DNA of 64,000 nt from positions 434,001 to 498,000 of the forward strand of contig NZ_JAJGAK010000001.1 in assembly GCF_020866925.1 (NCBI RefSeq). The letters are read 5' to 3'. Made by a program: the position numbers and the translations under genes. This document shows positions 16,167 through 23,615 of the stretch, piece by piece; the first letter of the stretch is position 1; every line of letters begins with the position of its first letter. The notes under the pieces were generated by a model. It was not told the origin of the DNA. It worked only from the letters and a program-made list of their open reading frames with translations, and made no database searches. The stretch comes from Noviluteimonas lactosilytica. Its GTDB lineage: Bacteria > Pseudomonadota > Gammaproteobacteria > Xanthomonadales > Xanthomonadaceae.

Positions 16167-16218
16167 AAAACAGGGGTCAGAGCACTTTTTCGGAAAATGG
16201 TGCTCTGACCCCTGTTTT
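16167..16218. repeat. 52-bp palindrome, copy 2 (CAGGGGTCAGAGCAC family)
   Basis: Arms of 19 bases at 16167-16185 and 16200-16218 are perfect reverse complements (AAAACAGGGGTCAGAGCAC); the inner TTTTTCGGAAAATG is an imperfect version of the inner arm of copy 1. It is followed by further T residues (16219-16220). Confidence 0.9.
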
Positions 16219-16325
16219 TTGCTCACGGGGAGACTTCGATTCACCTGCCCGGGAGACGACAGGCGGTGACCGTTCCCGCGATGCGCGGGCGTTGGCGTCA
16301 ACGTCCCCATCTGCGGTTCGACGCC

Positions 16326-17759
16326 ATGAACCTCGACGACCAAGTCGGCAAGACGATCTCCGACTTCTGCGGCAACCATTTCAACGACGCGGCGCAGAAC
16401 CACTGCGCGCACTTCGTCTCGCACGTGCTCGGCGTGGACGCGGGCTACGACTGCAAGCTGCACATGGGCGGCGGCAGCCCGGGTGCGTCGCTGCGCGTGC
16501 ACGAATTGTTCGCGGCATGCCCGACGGTCGGCAAGTTCGACGCGGCGCCGAATGCGCGCTGCCTGGTCTTCGTCACCCGCAAGGAATACGTCGACGTGGG
16601 GCGCCATTCGATGCGCAACCACCCGCAGAAGCACGTCGGCATCCTCGACAACGGCGCGGTCTACCACTACTCGAACACCGGCGACGTGGTGATCAAGCAA
16701 TCGCCGCAGGAGTTCCTCGAACGTTTCGATCGCGTTTACGCGGGCCAGCAAGCGTTGTTCTACGGCACGTTGCCGGGCGACGCGCAGGCGCCGACGGCCG
16801 TCACGCCAGCTGCTGCCGACACGCGTCCGGTCCTCGCCACGCGCGCGCAGCAGGTCGGCGGCAAGACGCAGTGGCTCGCGACGATCGACCGCGGCGCGGA
16901 ATACCTCGTCGGCACCGCCGCCAAGTACGGCACGCGCAAGGGCCTGTCGAAATCCACCGGCACGAAACGCTACGCGCCGGCCGACCACGCCGACCGCATC
17001 GGCGCCGAAGTCGCCGACCTGCTCGGCATCATCGCCCTCGGCGAAAGCAACCTCACCTTCGACTGCATCAACAGCTACGACCGCGCGGCGTTCACGTTCG
17101 GCTTCTTCCAACTGGCCGCGCACACGCCCAACGACAACCTGATCCTGCTGTTCCGCAAGCTCGTCGCGGACCACGCGGGCTTCCGCAAACAATTCCCCGA
17201 ACTCGCCGTCAAGGACGGCCGCCTCTGGCGCACCCTGCCCGGCGGCGCGCTGTTCAACCTCGAACGCCCCGTGCCGCGCTTCGACGGCGCGGACGAACAC
17301 AACCTCAAGGACTTCATGGCGTGGCTCAACCCGGATCCGGCGAAGGTCGACGACGTCGAACTCGACCGCGCCGCGCGCATGGTGTGGCTGGCCAACAACG
17401 ACGACGCGTTCAACGCGATCCAGGTCGACGTCGCACGCCACATCACGATGTCGAAGCTGCGCGAGTACTACGACCGCAAGCTGGAACTCGATGGCGTCAA
17501 CGGCCTCGTGTGCGCAGCGATCTGCGACATCCTCCACCAGGGGCGCGGCACGTTCCGGGCGATGAAACCCATCGTGCACGGCAACGCCAGCGTCGCGGAC
17601 AAGTGCAAGGCGCTGTCGCGGATCGGCGAGGCCGACTATCCGCAGCGCTGCAAGACGCTGCGCCTGGCGTTGCAACGCGCGAAGGACGGCGCGCTGGCGA
17701 AGTCGGTGTTCGAGCGTGCGAGCGGCGTGTTCCGGCCTGCGGCGGGGTGGGACGCCTAG
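16326..17759 (+). CDS. Two-domain putative peptidoglycan hydrolase (NlpC/P60-like + lysozyme-like)
   Basis: 477 residues, no signal peptide, no membrane segment. Residues 1-150 look like a divergent NlpC/P60 or amidase domain: nucleophile C27 in 'NHCAHFVSHVLG' (cf. 'DCSGFV'), the 'RCLVFVTRKEY' strand (cf. 'GDLVFF'), and H103 in 'KHVGILDNGAVYHYSN' (cf. 'HVGIY.GNG..IHA'). Residues 215-477 contain 'GIIALGESNLTFDCINSYD' with candidate acid E240 and 'FTFGFFQLAAHTPNDN', a pattern like lysozyme-fold glycosidases. Together these suggest a bifunctional wall hydrolase lacking its own export signal, as in secretion-system effectors (inference). Codon use favours ATG 16326; a GTG at 16266 with GGGAG upstream would add 20 Arg-rich residues. 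Confidence 0.7.
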   Translation: MNLDDQVGKTISDFCGNHFNDAAQNHCAHFVSHVLGVDAGYDCKLHMGGGSPGASLRVHELFAACPTVGKFDAAPNARCLVFVTRKEYVDVGRHSMRNHPQKHVGILDNGAVYHYSNTGDVVIKQSPQEFLERFDRVYAGQQALFYGTLPGDAQAPTAVTPAAADTRPVLATRAQQVGGKTQWLATIDRGAEYLVGTAAKYGTRKGLSKSTGTKRYAPADHADRIGAEVADLLGIIALGESNLTFDCINSYDRAAFTFGFFQLAAHTPNDNLILLFRKLVADHAGFRKQFPELAVKDGRLWRTLPGGALFNLERPVPRFDGADEHNLKDFMAWLNPDPAKVDDVELDRAARMVWLANNDDAFNAIQVDVARHITMSKLREYYDRKLELDGVNGLVCAAICDILHQGRGTFRAMKPIVHGNASVADKCKALSRIGEADYPQRCKTLRLALQRAKDGALAKSVFERASGVFRPAAGWDA

Positions 17760-18022
17760 GCCATCCGCGTCGCCGGCTTCAACTCGCACGCCTCGACGAA
17801 CGGCCCGTCGATCGACCACCGCACCGCCCCCTGCAGCGCGGCGAGGCACCCCGCTTCGTCGATCGCCGTCGCCGCGATTTCGACATCGCCCAGCGGATCG
17901 CGCAGCCAGATCATGTCGTGGTCCACATCGGGCCGCAGCACCAGGCGGCCGACGCGCACCGGACGCCCGCGCCGCAACGTGCGGCAGGCACGTGCGACAT
18001 CGCAGGGGTCGAACGCATGCAT
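17756..18022 (-). CDS. Small hypothetical protein
   Basis: 88 residues with no recognised family; it begins MHAFDPCDVARACRTLRRG and continues with beta-rich stretches ('VRVGRLVLRPDVDHDMIWLRDP', 'AVRWSIDG'). It starts 11 bases after the stop of the upstream 113-residue gene, so the two are probably one transcript. Its stop overlaps by 4 bases the stop of the convergent peptidoglycan-hydrolase candidate. A longer frame running back to 18511 is the shadow of the upstream gene and was not used. Confidence 0.6.
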   Translation of the reverse strand: MHAFDPCDVARACRTLRRGRPVRVGRLVLRPDVDHDMIWLRDPLGDVEIAATAIDEAGCLAALQGAVRWSIDGPFVEACELKPATRMA

Positions 18023-18033
18023 CGTCGACGCCT

Positions 18034-18375
18034 TCAGTGCCGCTGCATCGCGACGGCGTCGAACACGTCGCCCAACAGCGCCTGTCGCGCAAGGCACAAC
18101 AACAACACGCGCGATCGCGTGCGCGTATCGACTTCGCGCAGCTCGAGGTCGCGCGCGGCGATCTTCGCCATCATGCGCAGCTCCGCGGAGGCCTGCGCGT
18201 CGATCAGGCGCTCGATCCACCCCGCGCCGCCGTGATCGAGCAGCGACACGACGACGGCGACCGCATCGGCGAGCGCCTGGTCCGGCGTGCGGCCGGCGAG
18301 CATGAAGATCGCGCGCAGGCTCTTGAGGGCGTTGTCGCTCGCGAAGGCGAAATCGTGGTCGTCTTGGTCGTGCAT
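18034..18375 (-). CDS. Hypothetical helical protein
   Basis: 113 residues, mostly helix: 'DNALKSLRAIFMLAGRTPDQALADAVAVVVSLLDHGGAGWIERLIDAQ' and a second long helix with 'DTRTRSRVLLLCLARQALL'. No family recognised. The gene precedes the 88-residue gene by 11 bases. It is convergent to the two-domain hydrolase, not codirectional, so an immunity role is possible but not indicated by arrangement. Confidence 0.6.
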   Translation of the reverse strand: MHDQDDHDFAFASDNALKSLRAIFMLAGRTPDQALADAVAVVVSLLDHGGAGWIERLIDAQASAELRMMAKIAARDLELREVDTRTRSRVLLLCLARQALLGDVFDAVAMQRH

Positions 18376-18524
18376 GTCGAAACAGTTCCAGCGGTGGTGG
18401 CTGGAAGTTGCGCCTGCACGACGCGCGTGTCAGTCGTCCCTTGGGGCAAGCGACGGGGATCCGAATGAAGGTGTCTGGGTAGGAATAGTCCCCGGCCGGA
18501 TGCCGATGCAATCGCCGTCCACGA

Positions 18525-18986
18525 TCACGTGCGATCGAATGCGACTACCGCCCGCTTGCGCACGACCACCGTTCCGGCCATGTGATCGTGCCAGCCCTGC
18601 TTCTTCGGATCGAACCCGACCCAGAGGAAGCCGATGAACAAGCCGAGCATGCTCACGAAGTAACCGATGTAGCGAATGACGGCCTTGCCGACGGTGACTG
18701 GCGCGCCGGTTTCAGCATCGACGACCATCGCGCCCACCGCACGCTTGCCCGGCGTCGCCCCGCCCTGCGCAACCCAGAACCAGATCACCGCCACTGCGGG
18801 GAGGACCCAGCTGATCAGGAAGTCGGCAGGCCCCCTGACCAACGAAATGTTCTCGTCGGTGATGTATGCCGCGCCGTAGATCCAGAAAAGCAAAGGCCAC
18901 GTCACGATCAGCAGCAGCACGGTATCGATGATCGACGCCACGAAACGGCGCCAGAAGCCGACGTACTCGAGTTCGGAATGCATCAT
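18525..18986 (-). CDS. RDD family membrane protein
   Basis: 153 residues with three hydrophobic segments. The RDD signature is present: 'GFWRRFVASIIDTVLLLIVT' at the N terminus with R and D in the first membrane helix, 'GGATPGKRAVGAMVVD' in the middle, and the family's closing 'KKQGWHDHMAGTVVVRK'. RDD proteins are small inner-membrane proteins of mostly unknown function, sometimes tied to ion transport. It lies 30 bases downstream of the next gene to the right and may share its transcript. Confidence 0.9.
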   Translation of the reverse strand: MMHSELEYVGFWRRFVASIIDTVLLLIVTWPLLFWIYGAAYITDENISLVRGPADFLISWVLPAVAVIWFWVAQGGATPGKRAVGAMVVDAETGAPVTVGKAVIRYIGYFVSMLGLFIGFLWVGFDPKKQGWHDHMAGTVVVRKRAVVAFDRT

Positions 18987-19016
18987 TCAAAGTCCCTCGG
19001 ACATGGACAGGAGTCT

Positions 19017-19403
19017 TTACTCTTCGCCTGCACTCAAGATCTTTTCGCGCTCTTCGAATGCAACGTAGTCGCCCGACGTGAAGTCCATCCAGAGCAAACT
19101 CCCGGTCTCTGCCTCGACGGCGAACCGATCACGCACGGGACTCGTTCCCGGATCACCCGGGCAGCCATCGCCATGCTTCTCGTGGACGGCAAAGTCGAAA
19201 CGCGCGGGTGCCGCGGCGCCTTCCTGCTCCGCGGTTTCCGGGAAGATCTGGATGCATCCGTCCGGATAAAGGTTCTCCGCGGAGAGGCGCTTCTCCAGGA
19301 CCGCCAAGGCAGCTTCTTCCGACGAGACACCAGGCTGTGCCGCAATCGAACATGCGGCGACGAGCAGAAGCGGCACGAAGACCGCAGGCTTGTAACCCTT
19401 CAA
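19017..19403 (-). CDS. Putative lipoprotein
   Basis: 128 residues. N terminus MKGYKPAVFVPLLLVAAC carries a lipobox (LVAAC), so the mature protein would be lipidated at the Cys. The mature part has two further cysteines ('DGCIQIF', 'GDGCPGD') that could form a disulfide, and a 'GSLLWMDFTSGDYVAFEE' strand. No family is recognised. The RDD gene follows 30 bases later. Confidence 0.7.
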   Translation of the reverse strand: MKGYKPAVFVPLLLVAACSIAAQPGVSSEEAALAVLEKRLSAENLYPDGCIQIFPETAEQEGAAAPARFDFAVHEKHGDGCPGDPGTSPVRDRFAVEAETGSLLWMDFTSGDYVAFEEREKILSAGEE

Positions 19404-19476
19404 AGCATTCCCCTTGGTGCGCTCCCCAGCGCGACCTGCGAAACGTAACGGATGACTGCCCGTCGAGCAACGTCGA

Positions 19477-19740
19477 TCAGCGCCCGCCGTACGCCAACCC
19501 GTCCATCATCTCGGCGAAGCGCGTCCAGTCGATGCGCTTGCGCAAGTGGCGATTCGCGCCGCGCCAGTAGATCGAACCACGCCCGACTTCGAGCTCGCCG
19601 AGCTTCTCGCGACGCACGAAGACTTCGAGCTTCAACGCCGACTTGGCCTTGACCAATTCGACGTTGGTCAACTCCGCGCGGACTTCGTGGACGCGCACCG
19701 CGGCGGCGGGCTTTCGGGTCGTACGCTTGCGGGTGGCCAT
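19477..19740 (-). CDS. Small basic hypothetical protein
   Basis: 87 residues beginning with a Lys/Arg/Ala-rich tail (MATRKRTTRKPAAAVR) followed by a compact domain with 'LKLEVFVRREKLGELEVGRGSIYWRGANRH'. The basic tail could bind nucleic acid, but this is only suggestive. No family was recognised. It lies between the lipoprotein gene and the NERD operon without close coupling to either. Confidence 0.65.
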   Translation of the reverse strand: MATRKRTTRKPAAAVRVHEVRAELTNVELVKAKSALKLEVFVRREKLGELEVGRGSIYWRGANRHLRKRIDWTRFAEMMDGLAYGGR

Positions 19741-19818
19741 GGCGCGTCCCTCCAGCGGGGGCGCGCCATGCTGAGCCCGGCAGGCGTAACTGCCGCGTGA
19801 TCGTCGCCGGCGTTTCTC

Positions 19819-20702
19819 TCAGTCCTCGGCGACGACGTTGGGGTAGCGCTCGACCAATACGTGCGCAATGCGCTTTCGCTTCGACTCGCTGAGTTCGTCT
19901 CCAAAGTTGCGGCTCGCCATCAAACGGGGGTTATGGCAGTTATTCACGACGATCTCGGGGCGAGGCACTGTTTGCTCAACGTACCAACCCGGGAGGGCAA
20001 GCACAGGAATCACACGAACCGGTTCGCCCACGCCGCTGGACAGGAACTTCTCGAGCCACCTTGCCTGCGCGAGCGCCTGCTCGAGCGGCCTTGTCTCCGA
20101 ATGACTTGGAAACTCGAGACGGCGACCGTCGTACCGCACGCGCGCCGCAGCGGACCCTCGCTCAGGTGGCTTCTTGCGCGCCTTAGTTTCGACCGAAAAC
20201 ACAGCGGAACGACCAATGACCACGTGGTCGATGTTGAAACCTTCCGCAGGGAAGTCGTGAAAAACACTCAACCCATCCGCCATCAATGGCATGAGCGCTT
20301 GCGCGACGGCGAGTTCTGCCGCCAACCCCTCCTTGTATCTTCGCCGCGCGGCGGCATGGCGAAACAGCCGCGCACTGGTGATCCCCAGGAAGATGGCGAG
20401 GCCGACGACGATCACGACCTCGCCGAGCCCCAATCGGACCGATCCCCAATCGATTTGCTGGATCGTCGCTAGCCATGCTGCCAACGTGATCGGCCCCACA
20501 ACGACGATCAAGGTCAAGGTTTCGTCGAATGCCTCGTCGTGGCGGGCGATCGACTTCCGCAGACCTTCGCCGGGAAGGTTGATGACCTTGAAGGTCAACG
20601 GGGAGCGACGACGATCTCGCAAGATCCAGGTGCGCCGAATGATCGCAATACCGAGAACAATGAGAAAACAAGGGCCGCGGCCACGAGGATCAACGCAGTC
20701 AT
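19819..20702 (-). CDS. Membrane NERD (nuclease-related) domain protein, probable N-terminal frameshift
   Basis: The main frame (19819-20622, TTG start, 267 residues) has two membrane segments (about 35-55 and 65-85) followed by a NERD domain: E103 in 'KEGLAAELAVAQAL', D132 in 'FNIDHVVIG', and E145/K147 in 'VFSVETKARKK', the D-ExK layout of restriction-endonuclease folds. The upstream HEPN gene ends ATGA at 20699-20702, and that ATG starts a 35-codon frame (MTALILVAAALVFSLF) that is one base out of phase and stops at TGA; the main frame upstream of 20622 continues LIVLGIAIIRRTWILRD. Joining them gives a natural first membrane helix, so a one-base indel near 20650-20680 is likely. NERD domains are presumed nucleases in stress or defence. 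Confidence 0.75.
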
Positions 20703-21214
20703 ACCGGGATATCCCTGGTAAGGTGGTGCAACTCCTTGCTCGCTCGCAGAATATTGTCGCGAAAGGTCAGCAGGTCGTGTGGGCGGTAGTCATTGACCAT
20801 CTGATCCGCAGCGGGGAGGCCAACGACGTTAACCGCCGTCCCTTCCATGGCTTTGAAGCCCCAGCGGCCATGCACAAGGCAATTGCGAATCTTGCGCAGG
20901 CCATTTACCTCGTCGATCCAGTTCGCGTATCTCTCGAATTCACTGGACGCTGACCCGAACTTGCGTTTCGCCAGGTCCCCCAATGTCGCAACGCGCGCCG
21001 CAAAGTACATGGCGGCCGCAAGTTCGGAGTTTTGCTCTTCTTCGCGCCCACCGTCCTGCCAAGCGAGGAGCATCGCGACGTCAAACTCGAGACGCGTGAA
21101 AGCAATGACAGTTGACCCGAGCGCCATGGAGATATCACGTTCGAGCTCACGCCGCGCCTTGGCAACCTCCCGACCCGTCCAGGCTTTCTCGTCGTGGGAT
21201 GTGATGTCGTTCAC
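20699..21214 (-). CDS. HEPN-like protein with RNxxxH motif
   Basis: 171 residues, all-helical by pattern. It carries 'LRKIRNCLVHGRWGF': R110, N111 and H115 make the Rx4H motif diagnostic of HEPN ribonucleases and related non-catalytic HEPN domains. An earlier helix 'VIAFTRLEFDVAMLLAW' resembles the first helix of 'RN..vHG' HEPN families. The start at 21214 is 2 bases after the stop of the upstream lipoprotein gene, and its stop overlaps the next ATG by 4 bases (ATGA), so lipoprotein, HEPN and NERD genes are translationally coupled. Nuclease activity is inferred, not shown. Confidence 0.7.
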   Translation of the reverse strand: MNDITSHDEKAWTGREVAKARRELERDISMALGSTVIAFTRLEFDVAMLLAWQDGGREEEQNSELAAAMYFAARVATLGDLAKRKFGSASSEFERYANWIDEVNGLRKIRNCLVHGRWGFKAMEGTAVNVVGLPAADQMVNDYRPHDLLTFRDNILRASKELHHLTRDIPV

Positions 21215-21216
21215 TC

Positions 21217-21888
21217 CTACATCTCCGGTGTAGTCGCCTCGAGGATTCGCATCGCCTCTTCCTGTTCCTTGCGGCGGTCACGTGCCTGATCGCTCGCGCG
21301 CGCTTGCGATGCCTTGTGCTGCACCCGTGTCTCGGGCGCAATTACATTGAGGTCGCGCTTGGTCTGCAGCAACGCGCGGTCGCCCGGTTCGAGTTGGCAG
21401 TTGCGGCTGAGGACTTCGAGCTCGTCGCCACTCGTCGCAGCGCCGCTCTGCAAATTGACGACAACGGCAAGCGTATCGCCCAAAGGTTCGAGCGCCAGGC
21501 AGATCTCATCGATGGTGGCGTAGGTGCGTGCCTCGTTCCGGTCGACGATCACAAGGAGATTCGCCCGGTCTACCCACGCAACCGAGCGGACGCCGGATAC
21601 GCCCCGGATCACTGCGCGCGCCTGCTCTCGATCGATCGGACGGCGGCCGTCGGCGAGCTTCATCGAGCGACGCATGTCCTCCTGCATCCCCTCCACGTTG
21701 CGCTGCAAACCTTCCTTGTCGCCAACGAGCGCTTGGCCGCGCATCGCGACGATGCGGGCGGCAGTCTTCGTCGGGTCGAGCGGTTGGCCGGCCTTCTCCG
21801 GCAAGCGCTCCAGCGTCGTCGGTTCGGTCTCGCTCGCACATCCCGCCATCGCGAGCGCGAGCAGCCCGCTCCAAACGAATTTCGGCAC
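21217..21888 (-). CDS. Putative lipoprotein, first gene of the HEPN-NERD operon
   Basis: 223 residues from a GTG start at 21888 preceded by GGGGAG. The N terminus MPKFVWSGLLALAMAGC has a lipobox-like MAGC, predicting lipidation. The mature domain includes 'REQARAVIRGVSGVRSVAWVDRANLLVIV', a betaalphabeta pattern reminiscent of HMA/BON-like small folds, then a helical, charged C terminus rich in Arg/Gln/Glu. Function is unknown. The longer frame to 22026 overlaps the neighbouring gene and was rejected. The HEPN gene starts 2 bases after its stop. Confidence 0.7.
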   Translation of the reverse strand: MPKFVWSGLLALAMAGCASETEPTTLERLPEKAGQPLDPTKTAARIVAMRGQALVGDKEGLQRNVEGMQEDMRRSMKLADGRRPIDREQARAVIRGVSGVRSVAWVDRANLLVIVDRNEARTYATIDEICLALEPLGDTLAVVVNLQSGAATSGDELEVLSRNCQLEPGDRALLQTKRDLNVIAPETRVQHKASQARASDQARDRRKEQEEAMRILEATTPEM

Positions 21889-21979
21889 GTGATCGCTCCC
21901 CCTGAGCAACGGCTTGTCGCCAACGATACACAACGCCACGCGATCGATCGCGAGGACACCCGCCACCAGAAGGGGCACC

Positions 21980-23233
21980 CTACTCCCCGCAATCCTCCAA
22001 CTGATCCTCCGCGGCCCCATCCACATGCACCGCCATCCGCCCGTCCGGATGCGCGAGCAGCACGATGTTGCCGTCCCAGCCCGTGCCGAAGATCGCGTGG
22101 TCGAGTTCGCGCGGGTGCGGCTCGCCGTGGGCCTCGGAGTATTCGTGCACGACCGCGTGCTGACGCCTGCAGGTCACGCCGAGCGTGTCGTCGGTGAGCA
22201 GCGCGAGCGCGAGATCGCGCGGGTGGCCGTAGCCCTTCGCTTTCGAACTCTCGTCGTCGCCGACGCCGATCAGCGCGATGCGCGGCGTCATCGCGCGCAG
22301 CAGGTCTTCGCTGATGCCATTGGGTGAAGCGTGGTGGCCGACTTTCCACACGTCGACGTCGAAGATCGCCAGGTCCTCGCCGTAGTAGTAGAGCATCTCC
22401 GGGATGCCGCCCTTGCCGTGTTCGTCTTCCAGGTCGCCTGTGAAGAGGAACGACGACTCGCCCCAGTCCACGCGCAACACGACCGAGTGGTCGTTGGCTT
22501 TCTTGAAGCCGCCGGTGTCGAACGACCAGCCACCGGAGACCACGCGAAAGGTCGGATCTTCGTCGTTGGCGTCGCACCCTTCGATCGGGTCGATCGTGTC
22601 GTCGGTGACGCCGTCGGTGAACTCGATGCTCTCGGTCTTCACCGAGCGCGCGGTGCCGCCATGGCGCTTCACCCACGCGCGGAACAGTCGCTGGCGATCG
22701 GCGCCTCCGTCGAGATCCTTGCCCGAGTCCACGACCGCGCCGACATCGAACTTGGGGTCGGCGCGCAGATATTCGACGCCGCGGTTGTGGTCGTCGTGCG
22801 AGTGACTGAGCACGACGACGTCGACGAAGCGTTGCCGCTCCGGCCGCGCATCGAAAAACGCATCGAGGTACGCGGCGAAACGCGCGTTGTCGCTGTCCTC
22901 GCCGCCCGCATCGACGAGCGCCGTGCCGCACGGAAACTCGAGCAGCGCGGCATCGCCCTGGCCGACGTCGATGAAGTGCAATGCCATCCAGCCGGCCGGC
23001 GGTCGCATCCCGGCCATCGCGGGCACTCCACCGGGTTGTGTCCTGCGCGAAGTGCGCGGGGCGGCGGTCGCCCTGAAGTCTGCGCCCTCGTCGGGAGCGG
23101 CTTCGGCCTCGAAGACCGCCTCTGCTTCCCGCGGAGGCGGAAGTGGAGGCGCTTCGTCGCGCACCCGCTCCTGCGCCCCCTGGCAACCCGTCAACAACAC
23201 GCATGCGACCAACAACACGTGGTGGGCGCGCAT
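21980..23233 (-). CDS. Lipoprotein metallo-beta-lactamase-fold hydrolase (ComEC/Rec2-like)
   Basis: 417 residues. Signal with lipobox LLTGC (Cys17), then a Pro/Glu-rich linker to about residue 80, then a ComEC-type MBL domain: 'LHFIDVGQGDAALLEF', 'ALVDAGGED', metal motif HSHDDH at 144-149, 'SFLFTGDLE', and 'VWKVGHHASPNG'. Such stand-alone domains share the fold of the ComEC nuclease domain and may cleave DNA or phosphodiesters; no competence channel domain is attached. A predicted surface or periplasmic lipid anchor makes this an extracytoplasmic hydrolase. It is upstream of and codirectional with the lipoprotein-HEPN-NERD operon, 91 bases away. Confidence 0.85.
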   Translation of the reverse strand: MRAHHVLLVACVLLTGCQGAQERVRDEAPPLPPPREAEAVFEAEAAPDEGADFRATAAPRTSRRTQPGGVPAMAGMRPPAGWMALHFIDVGQGDAALLEFPCGTALVDAGGEDSDNARFAAYLDAFFDARPERQRFVDVVVLSHSHDDHNRGVEYLRADPKFDVGAVVDSGKDLDGGADRQRLFRAWVKRHGGTARSVKTESIEFTDGVTDDTIDPIEGCDANDEDPTFRVVSGGWSFDTGGFKKANDHSVVLRVDWGESSFLFTGDLEDEHGKGGIPEMLYYYGEDLAIFDVDVWKVGHHASPNGISEDLLRAMTPRIALIGVGDDESSKAKGYGHPRDLALALLTDDTLGVTCRRQHAVVHEYSEAHGEPHPRELDHAIFGTGWDGNIVLLAHPDGRMAVHVDGAAEDQLEDCGE

Positions 23234-23434
23234 CGCGGTAGCTCCTGGCGCACGTGCGCCGTGGGATGGCTACCGGCTGCTTACGAAGCGGCGGGAGCAT
23301 GCAGGCCAAATGTGCGCTGGTGATCTCCGGGAGAGCGGTGTTCACGTCCGGTCGCGCGTCGCCGGATGGGTTCACCTTCCATCGATGGCAACGCGAGTGA
23401 AGTACCCCCAGGTCACTTCATCGGAGGAGCCGCC

Positions 23435-23605
23435 ATGCGCAAGATGATGCTGTTATTTGCGATCGCCCTGCTGGCGACCGCCTGCACGCGGAAGAGCGCC
23501 GAGGACACCGCGATGACGCCGAATGCGATGACTACGACGCAGCCGGCGACGACAGGCACAGCCTCCGCACCGGCGTCGGCAAGTACGGTGGCCCCGGGCT
23601 ATTGA
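23435..23605 (+). CDS. Small lipoprotein
   Basis: 56 residues. N terminus MRKMMLLFAIALLATAC carries a clear lipobox (LATAC), followed by a Thr/Ala/Pro-rich low-complexity tail. GGAGGAG lies 5 bases before ATG 23435, a very strong site that fixes the start; the frame opens earlier at 23366. Small lipoproteins of this composition have no defined function. Its stop lies 10 bases from the stop of the convergent ART-like gene. Confidence 0.7.
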   Translation: MRKMMLLFAIALLATACTRKSAEDTAMTPNAMTTTQPATTGTASAPASASTVAPGY

Positions 23606-23615
23606 AGCGTCGGCT

